From the NCBI GenBank assembly GCA_029262515.1, contig JAJCZH010000012.1, forward strand, positions 1 through 50,999: DNA of 50,999 nucleotides. The letters are read 5' to 3'. Below, piece by piece: positions 1 to 11,826 of this stretch; position 1 is the stretch's first letter, and the number at the start of each line of letters is the position of its first letter. The position numbers and the translations under genes were made by a program. The notes below the pieces were generated by a model, which was not told the origin of the DNA, did no database searches, and worked only from the letters and a program-made list of their open reading frames with translations. The stretch is from Deltaproteobacteria bacterium. GTDB taxonomy: Bacteria > Desulfobacterota > GWC2-55-46 > JADFVP01.

Positions 1-1
1 G

Positions 2-391
2 GTCCGATTTTTGGGAGTTCATGGCCAGTACGATCCAATGGTAATAAAGAGGTGCCTCGAGAGGTTTGAGTTCGATACGGTGATGATTCCGGTAAATCCG
101 GCTGACCCTGCAGAAGACTCTTTCGTAGAGGTTGTGGTGCCTGTAGCGAGTGCCAAGGATATGGGCATTATAGGCATGGATATCATGCTCGACGGCATGT
201 TGAATGCTCCTGCGAGACTTCTGGTCAGTTATGCTCTTACCCAGCCGGTATCCATTGTTGTCATAGGGTGCGACGACCTCAAGCAGCTCAACGAGAATGT
301 GGAGGCCGCCGGTACCATGCAGGTTTTAACGCATAAAGAGGTGGTGCGTTTGCGGGACTTCGTCTCCAAGTTTGCCGGAGACCTTATATAG
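2..391 (+). CDS. Aldo/keto reductase, C-terminal part (5' end outside window)
   Basis: The reading frame is already open at base 2 and ends at TAG 389-391, so only about the last 129 residues are here. The stretch resembles the C-terminal half of the ferredoxin-like aldo/keto reductases: a G-V-H-G-Q-Y-D-P turn, then F-D-T-V-M-I-P-V-N-P, a helix with A-K-D-M-G-I-I-G-M, and near the end I-V-V-I-G-C-D followed by Q-L-N-E-N-V. These match the last strands and helices of the TIM barrel, which close the NADPH pocket. Catalytic Tyr/Lys residues and any C-terminal Fe-S motif cannot be judged; no Cys cluster is seen in the visible part. The TTG at 11 is internal, not a start. Substrate unknown. Confidence 0.75.
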   Translation, partial: VRFLGVHGQYDPMVIKRCLERFEFDTVMIPVNPADPAEDSFVEVVVPVASAKDMGIIGMDIMLDGMLNAPARLLVSYALTQPVSIVVIGCDDLKQLNENVEAAGTMQVLTHKEVVRLRDFVSKFAGDLI

Positions 392-410
392 AACTCTTTC
401 TTACCGTTTG

Positions 411-447
411 CAAGACGAACAGGTGTATGAGCCTGTTCGTCTTGGTT
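411..447 (+). terminator. Stem-loop after the aldo/keto reductase
   Basis: A perfect 13-bp inverted repeat (411-423 with 432-444) with an 8-nt loop lies 20 nt after the stop codon. Only a few T residues follow, so it may end transcription weakly or protect the 3' end. Confidence 0.6.
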
Positions 448-520
448 GCTACTTATTGATACTTATCGGTTGGTACTTATTGAAAAACAACCGGGTATTT
501 ATAGCTTACTGTTTGAAATA

Positions 521-563
521 AAAAAGGTTCATGCCCCGAATTCTCAAAGGCATGAACCTTTTT
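521..563 (-). terminator. Rho-independent terminator of tpx
   Basis: A 15-bp perfect stem (521-535 with 549-563), flanked by A/T runs, lies just downstream of the tpx stop on the minus strand. It can act in both directions. Confidence 0.85.
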
Positions 564-589
564 TATGCTTCTCTGTTAACCTCTTCTTA

Positions 590-1111
590 TCAGGTGCCGG
601 ACATAAGTGCTGCTGCAGCGCTTAGGGCCGCAGCGAAATCCACTTCCGATGTCATCTCCGCCGGCACTTCAAGGTGCTTAATATTTCCGGTAGCATCGAT
701 TACTATGATTGCCCGCGTCAGTAACCGTAGCTCTTTGATGAGCAGTCCGTAGGCCGTGCCAAAGGATGCGTCTCTGTGGTCTGAGAGTGTTGTAAGGTTC
801 TCTATGCCAGCCGTAGAGCAGAACCTCGACGAGGCAAACGGCAGGTCCATGCTTACGTTAATAATCTTGATACCTTCACCCAGTTTTGAGGCCTCTTCGT
901 TGAAGCGGCGCGCTTGTGCGTCGCAGACTGGTGTGTCGAGAGACGGGGTAACGCTCAAGATTATGGTGCTGCCTGCAAGGTCTTTCAGACTCACTTCTCC
1001 AAGAGTATTGTTAATAAGCGTAAAGTCGGGTGCCGCCATACCTGCACTAAGCTCTTCACCTACCAGTGTTAGCGGACTTCCTTTAAAAGTTACTGCGCCT
1101 GATCTCTCCAT
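590..1111 (-). CDS. tpx: Thiol peroxidase (atypical 2-Cys peroxiredoxin)
   Basis: A 173-residue protein, the usual Tpx length. It reduces hydrogen and alkyl hydroperoxides with thioredoxin as electron donor, in the cytoplasm or periplasm. The peroxidatic Cys63 sits in the Tpx motif S-L-D-T-P-V-C, and the resolving Cys98 follows in R-F-C-S-T, the spacing typical of Tpx rather than AhpC or Bcp. The start ATG has a good ribosome site (GGAGGG, 8 nt upstream). It is monocistronic, with a near-consensus promoter upstream and a strong terminator downstream. No signal peptide is seen, so cytoplasmic action is likely. Confidence 0.95.
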   Translation of the reverse strand: MERSGAVTFKGSPLTLVGEELSAGMAAPDFTLINNTLGEVSLKDLAGSTIILSVTPSLDTPVCDAQARRFNEEASKLGEGIKIINVSMDLPFASSRFCSTAGIENLTTLSDHRDASFGTAYGLLIKELRLLTRAIIVIDATGNIKHLEVPAEMTSEVDFAAALSAAAALMSGT

Positions 1112-1186
1112 AATACTTTCCCTCCGGTTTAATTGTTTTTATACTTGGACGCATACTGCACGTCATATCTTCTATAGTGAATAATA

Positions 1187-1214
1187 ATGATAGCAGACAA
1201 AGGCGACTTGTCAA
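1187..1214 (-). promoter_or_regulatory. Sigma-70-type promoter for tpx
   Basis: On the minus strand TTGACA (1214-1209) and TATCAT (1192-1187) are separated by 16 nt. They lie about 75 nt upstream of the tpx start. No OxyR-type site was recognised. Confidence 0.65.
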
Positions 1215-1360
1215 CAGGCAAGGCCTGGATATATGCATGGTGCATTCTTTTTTCTGAAAGAATATCGCTAAAAAAATATGTGGATTTTTGCGGTGTGCTT
1301 GTTAAGGATATGTTCTTTTCTGGAAGTGGATGACGGTATGAAGTGAAAAACTCGATTCAG

Positions 1361-2596
1361 TTACCTGATCTGAGAGAGTTTTTTGTAAGAACGGATACTC
1401 TTGCGTCGCGATGCCGTTTTTAGCGCTCTGTTATTGCTGAGCATGGTTGAGACCTTTACGAAGCTGTAGCCGCGATCTATCAATCCGTCTAACATCTCGG
1501 AGAGTACTGAAGAGGCGCGGTCCTCTTCTCGTTGTGTGCCGAGGTGCATCAGGATTATGCCTCCTCCGGCCCCTCCTGACTTCTCTCCGAAACCGGTGAT
1601 ACGTTCGGTTATCTTCTCTTTTGTTAGGTAGAAGCGTGAAGAGGTGTCTGAGACCCAGTCGAGCGTATCGAGACTCTCTCTCGTACTCGGTTCATACGTC
1701 CAGCCTATGTGTAGATAGCCGAATTCAAAGGCCCATGCCCGAAGCTCTTTATTGACCTCGCCGTACGGGGCTCTCCAGAGCGGAGCCATCGTGCCGCCTG
1801 TAACGCTCGTAAAGAGCCTTTCAGCCTCGCGTAACTCTTCTTCAAGTCTCTTTTTATCGATGCTGTCGAGTGTTTTGTGTGTATATGATGAGGCGTAGTC
1901 GGTTAGGTGTGGGTGTGTTGCCGTGTGGTTGCCGACTTCGTGCCCTTCTTCGAAGATACGAACGGTTATTTCGGGGTGGCGTTGTATGAAGGTACCTGAG
2001 AGGAAGATCGTGGTTGTAAGGCCTCGTCTCTTCAGTTCGTCAAGTATTATGTTTGCCTCGCTTGCAGAGTAGCCGCCGTCAAAGGTTATCGAGACCATTG
2101 AACTCTCTGCCGCGCCCCTTGTTACGTCCTGTGGCGAGCTGAGCTGGACCTGTTGCCGGCTCCATGCCGAGTCTCCCGTCGGTTGCCTTGTTTCGGTATT
2201 TAACTCGTAGAGTGACGGACTGTTTTCAAAGTCTTGCGCGCGTACTGCGATATCGGCTTTAAAGAAGCCAGCTAAAGAGTCAGAAACTTCTTCTCTGTTT
2301 ATGTTTGCTTCAGTCGCCGCTGCCGTTTCTGTGGCTGCAACATAAAGTGTGGATGCGTGTGCCGAACCTTCACTGTACGGGTTGAAGTTTTCTACAAGCG
2401 TATCTGTGTCGGGGTGCGTGACCTCTGCGTTTAGAGGGCCGTGAATAAAGGGTATGTAAAGGAAGAAGAGCAGCAGCACGGAAGACGCGAGTAGAACGGA
2501 GAGGTTTTTCCTGAGCCTCGCTGCCGTTCTTTTTGTGGCTGTAACGGCCTCGTTTAAGATTTTTTTTAGGCCTGTGGGTCCATTATTGATCATCAT
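1361..2596 (-). CDS. Membrane-anchored polysaccharide deacetylase (NodB domain)
   Basis: A 411-residue protein with a positively charged N-terminus, one hydrophobic anchor (about residues 33-50), a low-complexity linker to about 160, and a NodB-type carbohydrate esterase 4 domain (about 165-395). The metal-binding H-T-A-T-H (His224, His228) is intact, as are R-A-P-Y-G and L-M-H-L-G. Motif 1 reads T-F-D-G-G rather than T-F-D-D-G: Asp173 is kept, and the usual metal-ligand Asp is Gly174. Such enzymes remove acetyl or related groups from peptidoglycan or surface polysaccharide. The anchor places the domain in the periplasm. Substrate cannot be told from sequence. It stands alone, divergent from the Usp gene. 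Confidence 0.85.
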   Translation of the reverse strand: MMINNGPTGLKKILNEAVTATKRTAARLRKNLSVLLASSVLLLFFLYIPFIHGPLNAEVTHPDTDTLVENFNPYSEGSAHASTLYVAATETAAATEANINREEVSDSLAGFFKADIAVRAQDFENSPSLYELNTETRQPTGDSAWSRQQVQLSSPQDVTRGAAESSMVSITFDGGYSASEANIILDELKRRGLTTTIFLSGTFIQRHPEITVRIFEEGHEVGNHTATHPHLTDYASSYTHKTLDSIDKKRLEEELREAERLFTSVTGGTMAPLWRAPYGEVNKELRAWAFEFGYLHIGWTYEPSTRESLDTLDWVSDTSSRFYLTKEKITERITGFGEKSGGAGGGIILMHLGTQREEDRASSVLSEMLDGLIDRGYSFVKVSTMLSNNRALKTASRRKSIRSYKKLSQIR

Positions 2597-2761
2597 CCCT
2601 GCCGATAATTACGATTGTGCTGTATTTTTTGAGTACTTTATCATTAAAGCTTTCTCAGGTCAATACGGATACTGTTGCCGTCGGGGAGAAAACTGTTGAA
2701 ATCGGGTGCTGCCTGTAATAGTATGTTTTTATACGATTTTAAACGAATTTTGGAGGAAAAG

Positions 2762-3226
2762 ATGGCAGCCAAAACCAAACCGAGCGCTTTTAAGAGAATT
2801 CTTTTACCGATTGATTTTAGCCAGTCGAGTGAAGACGCGGCTGCTTATGCCGTTATGATGGCCAAAACGCATAAAGCAACACTCCATATACTGCATGTGG
2901 TGGACGTAAGCGAGGACGCCACCGGTTTCTACGTTCCGCACCTTGCGTATGAGAAATACGACGATGAGATGGTTACGGGAGCCGAGAAGATGTTAACGAA
3001 GTTCTGTTCCAAGGTATGTAAAGGTTTTAAAAATTTTGAGACCGAAACCGTTACCGGTAACCCATACAAGGTGATACTCAAGGTCGCGAAGAGCAGTGAC
3101 GCCGACCTCTTGGTCATGGGCGCATTCGGCAGGGGACGCCTCGATAAACTCTTCTTCGGCTCTACAACAGAGCGGATTATGAGGAAGTCGATGTGCCCTG
3201 TCCTTATAGTCCATCCTTCCTCTTGA
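2762..3226 (+). CDS. Universal stress protein (single Usp domain)
   Basis: A 154-residue Usp-fold protein. The start is set at the ATG at 2762 because GGAGG lies 7 nt upstream and the Usp core (K-R-I-L-L-P-I-D-F-S) follows at once; an upstream in-frame start would add 29 residues unlike the family. The ATP-binding motif G-x2-G-x9-G-S is intact near the C-terminus (M-G-A-F-G-R-G then F-G-S-T-T). Such proteins bind ATP and help survival under stress; the exact role is not predictable. A second, tandem-domain Usp lies at 32717-33550. Confidence 0.92.
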   Translation: MAAKTKPSAFKRILLPIDFSQSSEDAAAYAVMMAKTHKATLHILHVVDVSEDATGFYVPHLAYEKYDDEMVTGAEKMLTKFCSKVCKGFKNFETETVTGNPYKVILKVAKSSDADLLVMGAFGRGRLDKLFFGSTTERIMRKSMCPVLIVHPSS

Positions 3227-3255
3227 TCTCTTATCCTTTATACAGGTATTGAGCT

Positions 3256-3987
3256 ATGTTTGGAATCGGCATAGGCGAGTTTATGCTTATAATGGTCGTG
3301 GCCCTTCTGGTGGTCGGCCCGGATAAGCTGCCTGGAATCGCGCGTACTCTGGCCAAGACGTACAATGAGTTTAGAAGAGCCGGTAACGATATTAAGAAGA
3401 GCGTTAGGGAGATAAACGTAGACAGTGCCGAGGAGCTTATTATGGGCACTGTGAACCGCATTGTGCCTGGTAAGGCAGATAAAAACGGGCCCGGAAGGGC
3501 GGATAAGGAGGCCCCAAAAAAAAGGGCGGACTGGGATACTCCAGGCAAGGGAAGCGGCGCGCATGGAGCGCAAGGGAGCAGAGAGAAGAGTACGGCAGAG
3601 ACCGCGCAGGAGGAGCTTTTAGAGAGAGCTGCCGAGCCGGATAAAGAGACCTCAACAGAGGTGACGGGGGGGGCAGAAGAGTCGAATCCGGCTCCGAACC
3701 CGGTAGACTTTGAAGAGCCACGCAAGGCGGCTTCATCCAAGAACGCAGCTTTGAAGAACGCAACAGTGAAGGGGACAACAGTTACCCCGGAGGCACCTGA
3801 ACCGATTGAGTCTGACGTGCCGAAGAAGGATTCCGTAAAGAAGAGTCGCACCCAATCGGCTACCAGCCAAAAAACTATCGAAGCAGCCAAGGGCACCAGG
3901 AAGAAGAGCGTTTCCAAACGACCATCAAAGGCCGGTTCAGCTTCCAGCGGGACTAAAGGCGGCGGCAAAGGGAAGGCGGCTACCTGA
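3256..3987 (+). CDS. tatB: Twin-arginine translocase TatA/TatB-family subunit with long charged tail
   Basis: The first 50 residues are a Tat small subunit: a short N-terminal helix (about 5-21), the G-P hinge (V-G-P-D-K-L-P) and an amphipathic helix. Glu at position 8 is the TatB-like choice. The protein (243 aa) is longer than usual, because about 190 residues of Lys/Ala/Ser/Glu-rich low-complexity tail follow. With TatC it forms the receptor for folded Tat substrates in the inner membrane. It overlaps tatC by one base (TGATG), so the two are translationally coupled. Runs of eight A (3516-3523) and eight G (3666-3673) occur in the tail-coding part. TatA/TatB naming is uncertain because no second small subunit is in the window. 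Confidence 0.88.
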   Translation: MFGIGIGEFMLIMVVALLVVGPDKLPGIARTLAKTYNEFRRAGNDIKKSVREINVDSAEELIMGTVNRIVPGKADKNGPGRADKEAPKKRADWDTPGKGSGAHGAQGSREKSTAETAQEELLERAAEPDKETSTEVTGGAEESNPAPNPVDFEEPRKAASSKNAALKNATVKGTTVTPEAPEPIESDVPKKDSVKKSRTQSATSQKTIEAAKGTRKKSVSKRPSKAGSASSGTKGGGKGKAAT

Positions 3988-4793
3988 TGGCCGAGTCTCT
4001 AAAGAGCGAGGCTCTGACAGAGCACCTGAAGGAGCTTAGAAAGCGGCTGATCGTCTCGGTAGCTGCCGCAATAATCGGTTTTGTAATCTCCTACGCCCTC
4101 TCAGAACAGCTTTACGGCATACTTACCGCCCCGCTCTTGCCTCAGCTTCCCGAAGGCTCCGAGTTTCTGGCATTCACCAATATCGTAGAGCCGTTTTATA
4201 TCTACCTGAAGGTCGGTCTTCTCGGTGCTATTATTATTGCGAGCCCGGTTATACTCCATCAGATATGGGGTTTTGTCGCCCCGGGACTCGTTGAGAAAGA
4301 GAAACGCTGGTTTCTGATCCTGGTCGGCGCCTCTACCGTTCTCTTTCTCTCCGGCATCCTCTTTGCTTACTTCGTGGTATTCCCGTTCGGCTTCAAGTTT
4401 CTTATGGGGTATGCTACCGAAGACCTCAAGCCTTTCATTTCCATGCAGAAGTACTTTACGCTTGTTACGCGCCTGTTGCTCGCTTTTGGTATCGTTTATC
4501 AGTTACCGTTAGGCATGCTGGTGGTGGCTCGGTTAGGTTTGGTCAGCGCCGCGAGGATGATCTCATGGTGGAGGTACGCGATTGTCGCTATCTTCCTTGT
4601 CTCTGCTATCGTTACCCCTACGCCCGATATCTTCAACCAGCTCTTGATGGCCGGGCCGCTCATTATTCTCTATACGATAGGGGTGCTACTTGCGCGTATA
4701 TTCGGTAAAGAGAGATCCGTTACCAGCAAAGAGAGTGACGACACTAATGATGATGACGGTGACCATAGCGGAGAGGGTTACCCTGATGAGTAG
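3987..4793 (+). CDS. tatC: Sec-independent protein translocase TatC
   Basis: A 268-residue polytopic membrane protein, the usual TatC size, with about six transmembrane helices. The cytoplasmic N-terminus carries L-T-E-H-L-K-E-L-R-K-R, the conserved TatC start, and the first periplasmic loop is followed by P-F-Y-I-Y-L-K and then W-G-F-V-A-P-G-L. The late motif I-V-T-P-T-P-D is typical. TatC binds the twin-arginine signal peptide and with TatB forms the substrate receptor. The C-terminal 25 residues are acidic. A bidirectional terminator follows. Confidence 0.96.
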   Translation: MAESLKSEALTEHLKELRKRLIVSVAAAIIGFVISYALSEQLYGILTAPLLPQLPEGSEFLAFTNIVEPFYIYLKVGLLGAIIIASPVILHQIWGFVAPGLVEKEKRWFLILVGASTVLFLSGILFAYFVVFPFGFKFLMGYATEDLKPFISMQKYFTLVTRLLLAFGIVYQLPLGMLVVARLGLVSAARMISWWRYAIVAIFLVSAIVTPTPDIFNQLLMAGPLIILYTIGVLLARIFGKERSVTSKESDDTNDDDGDHSGEGYPDE

Positions 4794-4890
4794 AGAGCGC
4801 CTGTTCTGAACTGACCGGTGTTGAGCAGAGCAGTGTTGAGCTGATAAGATATCCAGCTTCTGTCATGTACCGCTGGCGGCAAAAAAATAG

Positions 4891-4924
4891 AAGAGGGTTC
4901 AGGCCTAATGGCCTGAACCCTCTT
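4891..4924. terminator. Bidirectional terminator between tatC and the NYN gene
   Basis: A 15-bp perfect stem (4891-4905 with 4910-4924) with a 4-nt loop lies between two convergent genes. It is flanked by A-rich sequence on one side and T-rich on the other. Confidence 0.9.
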
Positions 4925-4949
4925 TGTTGTTTGACAGAATGGCTTGGGC

Positions 4950-5819
4950 TCAGCTCGTGGCCGAAATGACAGCTGCGGCCTCTTTCTCCTTCTTTGACGG
5001 ATAGATCTGTATGATGTTGGAGGCCTGAACTCCCTTATCTCCCTGGGTCAGTTCGAACTCGAAGATCATATCCCTGCTCGGCAAATGGTTTATGTCGGTC
5101 GATTCGTGGAAGTTCGATTCATGGGCAAAGGCCGTGCCGTACGGCGAGTCGCTTCTGCGTGTATCGGTTACCCAGAGGCCGGGGCCGATTCTGGCGAGAT
5201 ACCGCATGAAACCGAAGCTCTTCGACTGGTTGTAGGTGTAGCAGATTCCTCGTACCCTTGAGCCGATTTCTCCCCAGGTCTTTCTCTCATCGCTTCCGTC
5301 TATCGGCAGCAGGTTCGGTATCAGGTAACCAGACATAAAGAGATCCGCCTCGCGCTTCAGTAGTGAAGAGACGTTCTGGAAGGCGGCCACCTCGACACGG
5401 CAGCCTTTGTTCTGCAAAGCGCTGATTACCTGGGTAAAGTCTCCGTCTCCGGTGGCCATAACGACCTTTTCAAGCTTCTCCGATTGTAACAGCGCGTCTA
5501 CTGCCATATCGAGGTCCGAGTTGGCCTTGCCGAAACGGTTACCCGCCTCGTCGACGTACCAGGCCACGGTCTTTTCTATGACCTTGTAACCGTAGTCCCG
5601 CAGTGTTGAGTGGAAGTTGAATGTTCTGAGGCGGTAGTCGTGGTCGAGCTTGGCCCTGTCTTCATCGTAGACTACGTAGGCGTTGAGCCTTACCGGCTCC
5701 CCGGACTCGCGACAGGCAAAGTCCCGAAGCACATCGAAGCGCATTCCGTAACCGCCGTTGCGCGTAATGTTGGCCACGTCTACATATAGTCCGACTCTCT
5801 GTGATTTCTGTTTCGGCAT
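4950..5819 (-). CDS. NYN (LabA/DUF88) nuclease-like protein with C-terminal cold-shock-like domain
   Basis: A 289-residue protein. Residues about 8-150 form an NYN/PIN-like domain: Asp14 in Y-V-D-V-A-N, Asp102/Asp104 in S-D-L-D-M, and A-T-G-D-G-D-F (124-128 region), the acidic set that holds metal ions in this nuclease superfamily. Residues about 190-275 resemble a cold-shock/S1-type OB fold: S-F-G-F-M-R-Y, later F-A-H-E-S, F-E-F and K-G-V-Q-A-S-N-I. The arrangement suggests an RNA-binding OB domain feeding an RNase-like domain. NYN and CSD domains are known separately; activity here is inferred. Monocistronic, between tatC and gyrB. Confidence 0.82.
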   Translation of the reverse strand: MPKQKSQRVGLYVDVANITRNGGYGMRFDVLRDFACRESGEPVRLNAYVVYDEDRAKLDHDYRLRTFNFHSTLRDYGYKVIEKTVAWYVDEAGNRFGKANSDLDMAVDALLQSEKLEKVVMATGDGDFTQVISALQNKGCRVEVAAFQNVSSLLKREADLFMSGYLIPNLLPIDGSDERKTWGEIGSRVRGICYTYNQSKSFGFMRYLARIGPGLWVTDTRRSDSPYGTAFAHESNFHESTDINHLPSRDMIFEFELTQGDKGVQASNIIQIYPSKKEKEAAAVISATS

Positions 5820-6045
5820 TGTTTAATAATAAGCGGTCGCTCTGTTGACCGCAACCGCATACCCTCTCTACAGGTTTATGTAACATTTCAAATAGTAAAA
5901 AATCGGGTTGTTTCAAACACTCTTCTACTGCACTTTTGATTATCCGTTTATCAATTATCCGTTTGTCAACGGCACAGGCATAAAGTCACAATTATAAAGC
6001 AAGTGTGCTCTGTTGACCTGTTAATAAAAGGTTATCCTAAAAAGT

Positions 6046-8490
<2,445 letters not shown>

Positions 8491-8954
8491 CTATTATCTT
8501 AACCTCAGTATAATCTGTTAACACAGAAACAAGGTTTGCGGAATGGCGGAACTTCTCTCGGTGATCTTGTCCATTCCTTCGATTTTTAATGGTATTTAGA
8601 ACCAGGAGCAGTGCCCGAATACGTATATCCGGTACCTGAAAAATATTAACATACGGGATGCTCTTTTACTACAAAAAAAACCGTTTGAAGGCGGCGTGAA
8701 TTCGATTTTGTTATATGCTGTAACTGGTTGTAATGTAATGACTTATTTGCTTGCGGTCTCCGGTGTGGTTCGGCTTCTGATTACATGCTTCGGCTTACAC
8801 GCAGGCATGTAAATAATAGCCCTCGATCTGGCGCAGAATAATTAACAAAAGAAGGCTCTCGCCTTGCTGGCAAAGAGCCTTCTTTTGAGTTTGTGTTGTG
8901 GAGTCGGTCGTGTCGATATCGATCTCTGTGCGGTATTACTGCTTATGTGCTGGA
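8491..8954. other. Gene-free stretch upstream of gyrB
   Basis: 464 bp with no convincing gene. It holds the likely gyrB promoter region (TATACT at 8512-8507 on the minus strand), a small 8-bp inverted repeat (8781-8788 with 8805-8812), and the terminator of the next minus-strand gene. Confidence 0.5.
8847..8886 (-). terminator. Terminator of the small membrane protein gene
   Basis: A 13-bp perfect stem (8847-8859 with 8874-8886), GC-rich inside and ending in A/T runs, lies downstream of the 67-residue minus-strand gene. Confidence 0.85.
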
Positions 8955-9158
8955 TCAGTCATCGACCTCTTTATCGAGGGCCTTTGAGATCAGGTTTATC
9001 CCTAAAGGCAGTACGAGTATGAAGATAGCGAGCAGGTATATTTTTACCTTGCCGGAGCCGCTGTACCCCCATTTTTCAGCCGAAAGTATAACGTAGAAGA
9101 AGAATCCCATGGCCGGCATTGCTGAAATAAACGCAATTATTCTGAATAACTTAGACAA
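8955..9158 (-). CDS. Small hypothetical membrane protein (two helices)
   Basis: A 67-residue protein of unknown family. It has two hydrophobic segments (about residues 5-26 and 39-57), a short charged hairpin between them, and an acidic C-terminus (K-E-V-D-D). The start is a TTG with AGGAG 6 nt upstream. A strong terminator follows its stop codon. Both signals support a real gene of its own. No function can be assigned; it lies between two minus-strand genes, gyrB and the GGDEF-EAL gene, with over 300 bp on each side. Confidence 0.65.
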   Translation of the reverse strand: MSKLFRIIAFISAMPAMGFFFYVILSAEKWGYSGSGKVKIYLLAIFILVLPLGINLISKALDKEVDD

Positions 9159-9497
9159 GTCTACTCCTCTTGGTGGAATCGGTTACCTCTTTTGTGCCGG
9201 AGTTATCTCCCTGATACTCTTACCTGTATGGATAATGGTAAAGTATACCACGGCTTTTCGACTGTCAAGAGCTTCTTTTTTTACAGAGGGTGCTATAAGT
9301 TAAGTAAGGTTCTGGAAATGTAGTAATCGCATAACAGGAAATTTTACGGATGTTTTGCTTATTATATTTTGAGTGAGCCAAATAAGGCTTGAATTAGCTA
9401 CGTCGCAATTTTAAGTGGTGTCAAGATGCAAAGAACGCCTATGTTGTTGTTTACTGGTAAATAGCCAGATTAAAAATTATTAAGGCAGGTCGAAAGT
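9159..9497. other. Gene-free stretch
   Basis: 339 bp, AT-rich, between the small membrane protein and the end of the GGDEF-EAL gene. I see no gene, RNA or strong terminator in it. Confidence 0.4.
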
Positions 9498-11531
9498 TCA
9501 GGTTTTATTATGTGCTGTTTTAGACTCACCCAGGCGCCATGACTTATCAAGAAATTTCTCAACCTCAACCGGTGGGCCGGGTTTTGATATCAGGTAACCC
9601 TGTATATTACCGCAGTGGTGGTGTTGGAGAAGTTTCAGCTGAGCCTCTGTTTCAACTCCCTCAGCTATGATCTCAAGGTTGAGGCTCTGTCCCATACTTA
9701 TGATAGCCGTAACTATTGCCTCGTCATTTGCATCTATCGTTATGTCTCTCACGAAGCCTTGATCGATCTTAAGTACATCTATGGGCATTAACTTCAGGTA
9801 GGTAAGAGATGAGTATCCCGTTCCGAAGTCGTCAATGGAAAGCCTTACACCTAAATCCTTGAGCACCGAGAGTCTCTCTATGGTTTCCGTTGCATTTTCC
9901 ATTAAGAGGCTTTCTGTGAGTTCAAGCTCCAGGTTTGCGGGATCAATTCCGGTTTCACCTATAACATCGGCTACGAAATTAATAAAGTTTTTCTGCCTGA
10001 ACTGCTGCATAGAGATGTTGACACTCATCCTGATATTTTTAAGCCCCTGATCCTGCCAGGCCTTTGCCTGGATGCATGCTGTGCGCAGTACCCATTCCCC
10101 TATCGGAATTATAAGTCCGGTCTCCTCGGCTATGGGGATAAACTCCCCGGGGCTTATAAGCCCGGTTTCCGGTTCCTGCCAGCGTATGAGCGCCTCCATT
10201 CCGACTATCTCTCCGGTTGTGATCTTCACTTGCGGCTGGTAATAGAGCACGAACTCATTCTGCGCTACCGCTTTGTGAAGCTTATGCTCCAGTTTGACCC
10301 ATTCAGCCCCAATCACGCTCATTTCCGACTCATAGAACTTACAATTGTTTCTTCCGGCGCTCTTTGCATTATACATGGCGGTATCGGCATTCTTTAGAAG
10401 TGCCTCAGGTGTCTCTCCGCCATTAGGATACATGCTGACCCCGATGCTTGTGGTAACCTTCAGGTTATGGCCCTGAAGCGTTACCGTGGTATCGAAAACG
10501 GAGAACAACCTCTTAACCACCTTTAGAACATCGTCCTCTCCTTTAACACTAGTCAGGAGTATAACAAACTCGTCTCCACCGAGACGGGCAACGGTATCGC
10601 CGGGACGAACACAAGACTTGAGCCTGATAGCTATTTCTTTTAGAAACTCATCACCAAAATCGTGCCCGAGAGTGTCGTTAATAAATTTGAACCGATCCAA
10701 ATCTAGAAAGAGAATCGCCGTCATAACTTTCTGCCGATTCAAAGTCGCTATAGTCTGCTCCAGGCGATCCAGTAGAAGGCGCCTGTTGGGAAGCCCGGTG
10801 AGGATATCGTGGTGCGCCATAAAGAAAATCTCGTCTTCAGATTTCTTTTTATCGGTAATATCTGTAACAATAACGAGTGCACCTGTCTCTACCTTCTCAT
10901 CTTGCAGTATTCGTGTCACATTTACCTGAAGGTACATTATTTCGGTCCCGACCTTGTGCTGAAGGACTTTCTCCTCTATAAGTGAATCTTCGCCAAGAGC
11001 GGCCGAGATCATCTGCTCAACCTCGGGAAAAGGGAGAACTTCTGATACGGGCATGCCGGTCGGGTCTGCTTCCAGAGAAAAGATACTGATGAAGGCAGGG
11101 TTTGCAGACAAGATCGTAAGGTCGCTTGATATGGACAGCAGTCCGGAATGTACGCTCTGCACTATATTATCGGCATACGCCTTTAGTGCCATATTCTCTG
11201 CGTACGCCTCGGCCTTGAGTTCATTCTCCATGGCGACCTGAGCTTTTTCAGCCTCAACCTCAATGCGTCGCGTAACCACCTTTATTACCAGCAGGTACAG
11301 GAAGGGTGAGCTTATTACCGACAGCAGGACCGAATCAGCAAGGAACTCCAGTATCACAGTCTCAATGTCGAGCAGCCAGAGCAGACCCATCACAAAGAAC
11401 TCTGTGACAAAGATTATACCGAGGATCCTTATAAAGATAATGAAAGGTTTTCCTGCTGCGGACTCCAAGCTCTTGGAGTGCAGGAGTGGCGCATCAATAT
11501 TTTCTCTACTGTTTGTGCCTGCAAGCGGCAT
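9498..11531 (-). CDS. Membrane PAS-GGDEF-EAL protein (c-di-GMP synthesis/breakdown)
   Basis: 677 residues. Two N-terminal membrane helices (about 30-54 and 65-86), a short coiled coil, a PAS domain (about 118-228), GGDEF (about 235-400) and EAL (about 415-665). The diguanylate cyclase signature G-G-D-E-F (318-322) is intact, and R309-x2-D312 five residues before it is a product-inhibition I-site. The EAL side keeps E446 in M-E-A-L-I-R, E-L-T-E, D-D-F-G-T-G, L-K-I-D and A-E-G-V-E. Both activities are therefore possible; which dominates cannot be told. The membrane part resembles that of the hybrid kinase at 39618-42680. The nearest gene upstream on the same strand encodes a PilZ protein, a possible c-di-GMP receptor. 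Confidence 0.93.
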   Translation of the reverse strand: MPLAGTNSRENIDAPLLHSKSLESAAGKPFIIFIRILGIIFVTEFFVMGLLWLLDIETVILEFLADSVLLSVISSPFLYLLVIKVVTRRIEVEAEKAQVAMENELKAEAYAENMALKAYADNIVQSVHSGLLSISSDLTILSANPAFISIFSLEADPTGMPVSEVLPFPEVEQMISAALGEDSLIEEKVLQHKVGTEIMYLQVNVTRILQDEKVETGALVIVTDITDKKKSEDEIFFMAHHDILTGLPNRRLLLDRLEQTIATLNRQKVMTAILFLDLDRFKFINDTLGHDFGDEFLKEIAIRLKSCVRPGDTVARLGGDEFVILLTSVKGEDDVLKVVKRLFSVFDTTVTLQGHNLKVTTSIGVSMYPNGGETPEALLKNADTAMYNAKSAGRNNCKFYESEMSVIGAEWVKLEHKLHKAVAQNEFVLYYQPQVKITTGEIVGMEALIRWQEPETGLISPGEFIPIAEETGLIIPIGEWVLRTACIQAKAWQDQGLKNIRMSVNISMQQFRQKNFINFVADVIGETGIDPANLELELTESLLMENATETIERLSVLKDLGVRLSIDDFGTGYSSLTYLKLMPIDVLKIDQGFVRDITIDANDEAIVTAIISMGQSLNLEIIAEGVETEAQLKLLQHHHCGNIQGYLISKPGPPVEVEKFLDKSWRLGESKTAHNKT

Positions 11532-11826
11532 GAGTAATGACCTTTCGTTATAAAATAATCCAAAAGAAATGGCTGTTGATCTTATAATTACATTATCGGT
11601 TATTTGTTGTTGAAACTGTAACTGAAAAATATCACCATGAGGTGCGGTTCTCTTTAGCTTACTCCGAATAGAAATGTTGTATGTGTTGTATCTATTTGGT
11701 ATGGCTGAAAAGTTGGGAGTACACCAAGTACTGTTGAATCTGTAGTAAGTTCAGCGCAAGAATGGTGCGTGGATCGTGAAAAATGGCAGTGCCGCGGAGG
11801 ATGTATTTAGATTTTCAGGTATTCGC

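Noticed and set aside
756-1184. Frame opposite tpx
   Set aside because: Shadow of the real gene on the other strand, with no ribosome site.
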